From: Planococcus citri | Taxonomy: Eukaryota > Arthropoda > Insecta > Hemiptera > Pseudococcidae | Length of the DNA stretch: 64,000 nucleotides | Assembly: GCF_950023065.1 (NCBI RefSeq) | Contig: NC_088681.1 | Span: forward strand, 49,138,836 to 49,202,835 | Reading direction: 5' to 3' | Shown here: piece by piece, positions 61,718 to 64,000 of the stretch | Layout of the letters: every line of letters begins with the position of its first letter | Numbering within the stretch: position 1 is the stretch's first letter | The notes under the pieces: generated by a model | The model's input: the letters and a program-made list of their open reading frames with translations, nothing else | What the model was told of the DNA's origin: nothing | Databases searched by the model: none | Made by a program: the position numbers and the translations under genes

Positions 61718-63284
61718 CTGTAATATCGAATAAATGTATAATTACCGAAACACACAAAAAGGCCCTTCGAACAACAAATGAAATAGCATAGTAATTTCGT
61801 ATACTATAGGTATAAGTATACGCAATCGAGCTACAAATGCGACCCGGATCGCCACTCGTATAGCCTCCTTTTCGTGAACCGTGCACACGAAATAACCATT
61901 TCTCAAATTTACACCCCGCCTTCGTCGCCTTCAATGGTCTAGCCACTCTTTCCTTCTTGCCCTTTGTGAGCGAAGTATTACGATACGAGTACTTGGTCGA
62001 ATTGTTGTTTTTGGTGCTGCTAAGAAGGGGTGGTGGGTGGTAGTTTTCGGTGTGGATGAGCGAGGTGAAGGTATGTCAATTTAAACTCGAATTGTAGCTA
62101 ATGCGATGGCCGCTGCGTGCGGTTCTTTCACCTGTATAAATTCCAAATTATTCCGTTCGGGGATTTCCTGCCGCGTTATCTATCAATGGTAGGATAACTA
62201 TGGCCACGAATAGCACCGGTATTGCGATACGTACCTACTCGTATAGTAGTGGGTAAAATGTGTTATGTGAGTTCATTACGATGGTCTGGTCGAAGGTATT
62301 GTATTGTTTCTTTGAATAAAACGAATGCTTATACTTATTATATCTACTCATCGGTATTTGAAAAAATAGTTGGTGAAATTGAAAAAAAAAAAAACAAGGA
62401 AAGTTCTCATTACAATGATATTCAAATAGAATGACTTTAAAAACCAAATTATGCGAAAGAAAAAAAAATCACGAATGATGGCTTCAAAACAGTTGGAAAT
62501 TATAAAAATTTGATTTTAATTAGTTGAACAAATTTTCATTACTTTTATTTTAAAAATGTTCCGTTTCCAATTTTCTCAAAAATTTTGATCACTAAAGTTC
62601 GAAAAATTACAGAAAATCTTCACAGCAAAATGTATTGAAATTCAGATATTCAAGTGTAATTTTTAAGTGAAGTTGCCAGAGAGGGAGAGGGATTTAAAAC
62701 TCTCTAACAAAATTCAAATACAGTTCTCCTCAACACGAAATATTGAATGTTTCAACTTCAAGCTACTTTGATTAACAAGAATGTACAGAGAATAAAAATA
62801 TTCAACCCATTCTTTCCATTCAGCATCATATACGTTTGAAAAAATCTCCATTATTGACCTTTCACCATGGTATGTATCCATCATTTTTCTTTAATTTACA
62901 AAAAAAATCGGCCGAAAACCACCAATACTTTTTAGGGAAAATTGATTCTGTATTCTTTGGAAAAGTTAGGAGTGAAGTGAGAATCGTAAAATCTCGTCTT
63001 GAGGTTGTGTCTGAGGATGCATCACGTTCAACTTTGAAAATTTTATGGGAGGTAAAAGATTGAAAATTTTATTCCCCGTAATTTTTATTTCTTATCAATT
63101 TTTTTCCTGAAATGTTTATTTTTCACTAAAATGGCCAAAACGTGTGTATGAAAATTGCAATTTCAAGTTTTCCCTTTGAACATCATTGTCAGGTAAGAAA
63201 TGATAATTAATTCGTGGAAAGTAGTCTCTTTGTTGACCGAAATCCCATATAACTTGTTTAGGTTCAAAATTCCAAGAATTCAAA
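61718..63284. other. Intron sequence, no gene recognised
   Basis: This is unique sequence upstream of the first visible Side-like exon. No exon for the first half of Ig3 could be found here on the minus strand. Confidence 0.5.
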
Positions 63285-64000
63285 AATCTAAAGAAAATTC
63301 TGAATACAGCATCTAAAAACTTGGTCTTGAAGGTTTTTGGATACCTACGTTCTTTGACCTATTTCGATCTAACGAATCTGCATTAAAATCTGAGAGTAAC
63401 TTTCATTAGATTGACTCGTCAAATGAATTTTAGTAGCACAATTAATTGAAAAATGAGAGATTCGAAATTCCAACATTTCAGATTCGATAGAGGGGAGGAG
63501 AAAGAATACGCCCAGAATAAATTCAAACTGATAAAACGACCATGTCCTCATAAAATCTACCCAAAAATGAAGTCGAATCCTCCAATTTTATGCATTTATT
63601 TTTTTACACAGTCTCTATCATATCCATCCCACATCTACAAATATTTCCAAGTAATCTAAAGAAAATTCTGAATACAGCATCTAAAAACTTGGTCTTGAAG
63701 GTTTTTGGATACCTACGTTCTTTGACCTATTTCGATCTAACGAATCTGCATTAAAATCTGAGAGTAACTTTCATTAGATTGACTCATCAAATGAATTTTA
63801 GTAGCACAATTAATTGAAAAATGAGAGATTCGAAATTCCAACATTTCAGATTCGATAGAGGGGAGGAGAAAGAATACGCCCAGAATAAATTCAAACTGAT
63901 AAAACGACCATGTCCTCATAAAATCTACCCAAAAATGAAGTCGAATCCTCCAATTTTATGCATTTATTTTTTTACACAGTCTCTATCATATCCATCCCAC
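63285..64000 (+). repeat. 368-bp direct tandem duplication
   Basis: The block starting AATCTAAAGAAAATTCTGAA at 63285 is repeated from 63653 and runs off the window end. Nearly all bases over the 348 visible positions are identical (one clear difference, CGTC versus CATC, near 63418 and 63786). The near identity implies a recent duplication or a young satellite array whose other units lie beyond 64000. Confidence 0.9.

Noticed and set aside
61718..64000. Exon for the first half of Ig3
   Set aside because: No minus-strand stretch with the expected tryptophan and cysteine pattern plus a phase-0 donor was found; it is probably beyond the window.

Overview
The window is intron-rich, AT-rich animal DNA. 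It has huge introns, short exons with canonical GT/AG borders, no bacterial-style gene packing, and a great deal of degenerate satellite and foldback repeat. The one large gene belongs to an insect axon-guidance family, so the organism is an arthropod, most likely an insect. A hemipteran such as a scale insect or mealybug is a guess that I cannot prove from this sequence.

Main gene (minus strand, about 61717 down to 2490). Eight exons assemble into the 3' two-thirds of a Sidestep-family (Side) immunoglobulin-superfamily cell-surface receptor. In order they encode the end of Ig3 (61567-61717), Ig4 in two halves (52433-52563 and 24976-25135), Ig5 (11287-11586), a fibronectin type III domain (7681-7992), the transmembrane segment (7279-7542) and a cytoplasmic tail (7279-7542, 7001-7104, 2490-2696) ending in a PDZ-ligand-like ESCV. 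All seven exon junctions agree in phase. The signal peptide, Ig1, Ig2 and first half of Ig3 must lie beyond position 64000. The most remarkable feature is an in-frame TGA (7430-7432) three codons after the membrane segment. The frame stays open for a further 153 codons across two correctly phased introns, which suggests regulated stop-codon readthrough (or RNA editing) switching between a tail-less and a tailed receptor.

A small intronless two-membrane-segment protein gene (19994-20344, plus strand) is nested in the 13.4-kb intron between 11586 and 24976.

Mobile and repeated DNA fills the rest. A broken Ty3/gypsy-like pol remnant (RNase H plus integrase, 13440-16165, minus) is split by a 1.53-kb foldback element (14485-16017, 4-bp target duplication). 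Further foldback or inverted-repeat structures lie at 29365-33872, 34230-37515 (perfect 9-bp target duplication), 44109-45300, 52016-52341, 55078-55925 and 56059-56849. Several have arms built of tandem repeats. A short poly(A)-tailed retroinsertion with a 14-bp target duplication lies at 22241-22364. Long degenerate minisatellites occupy 3205-5580, 8290-10790, 22440-22705 and 23815-24845. A 368-bp direct duplication closes the window (63285-64000).

The remaining stretches are intron in which I see no genes. Some are locally richer in CpG and free of repeats (about 25140-26900, 39500-41000, 45700-47300, 52850-54120, 59900-62400) and could hold regulatory DNA, but nothing specific can be named.
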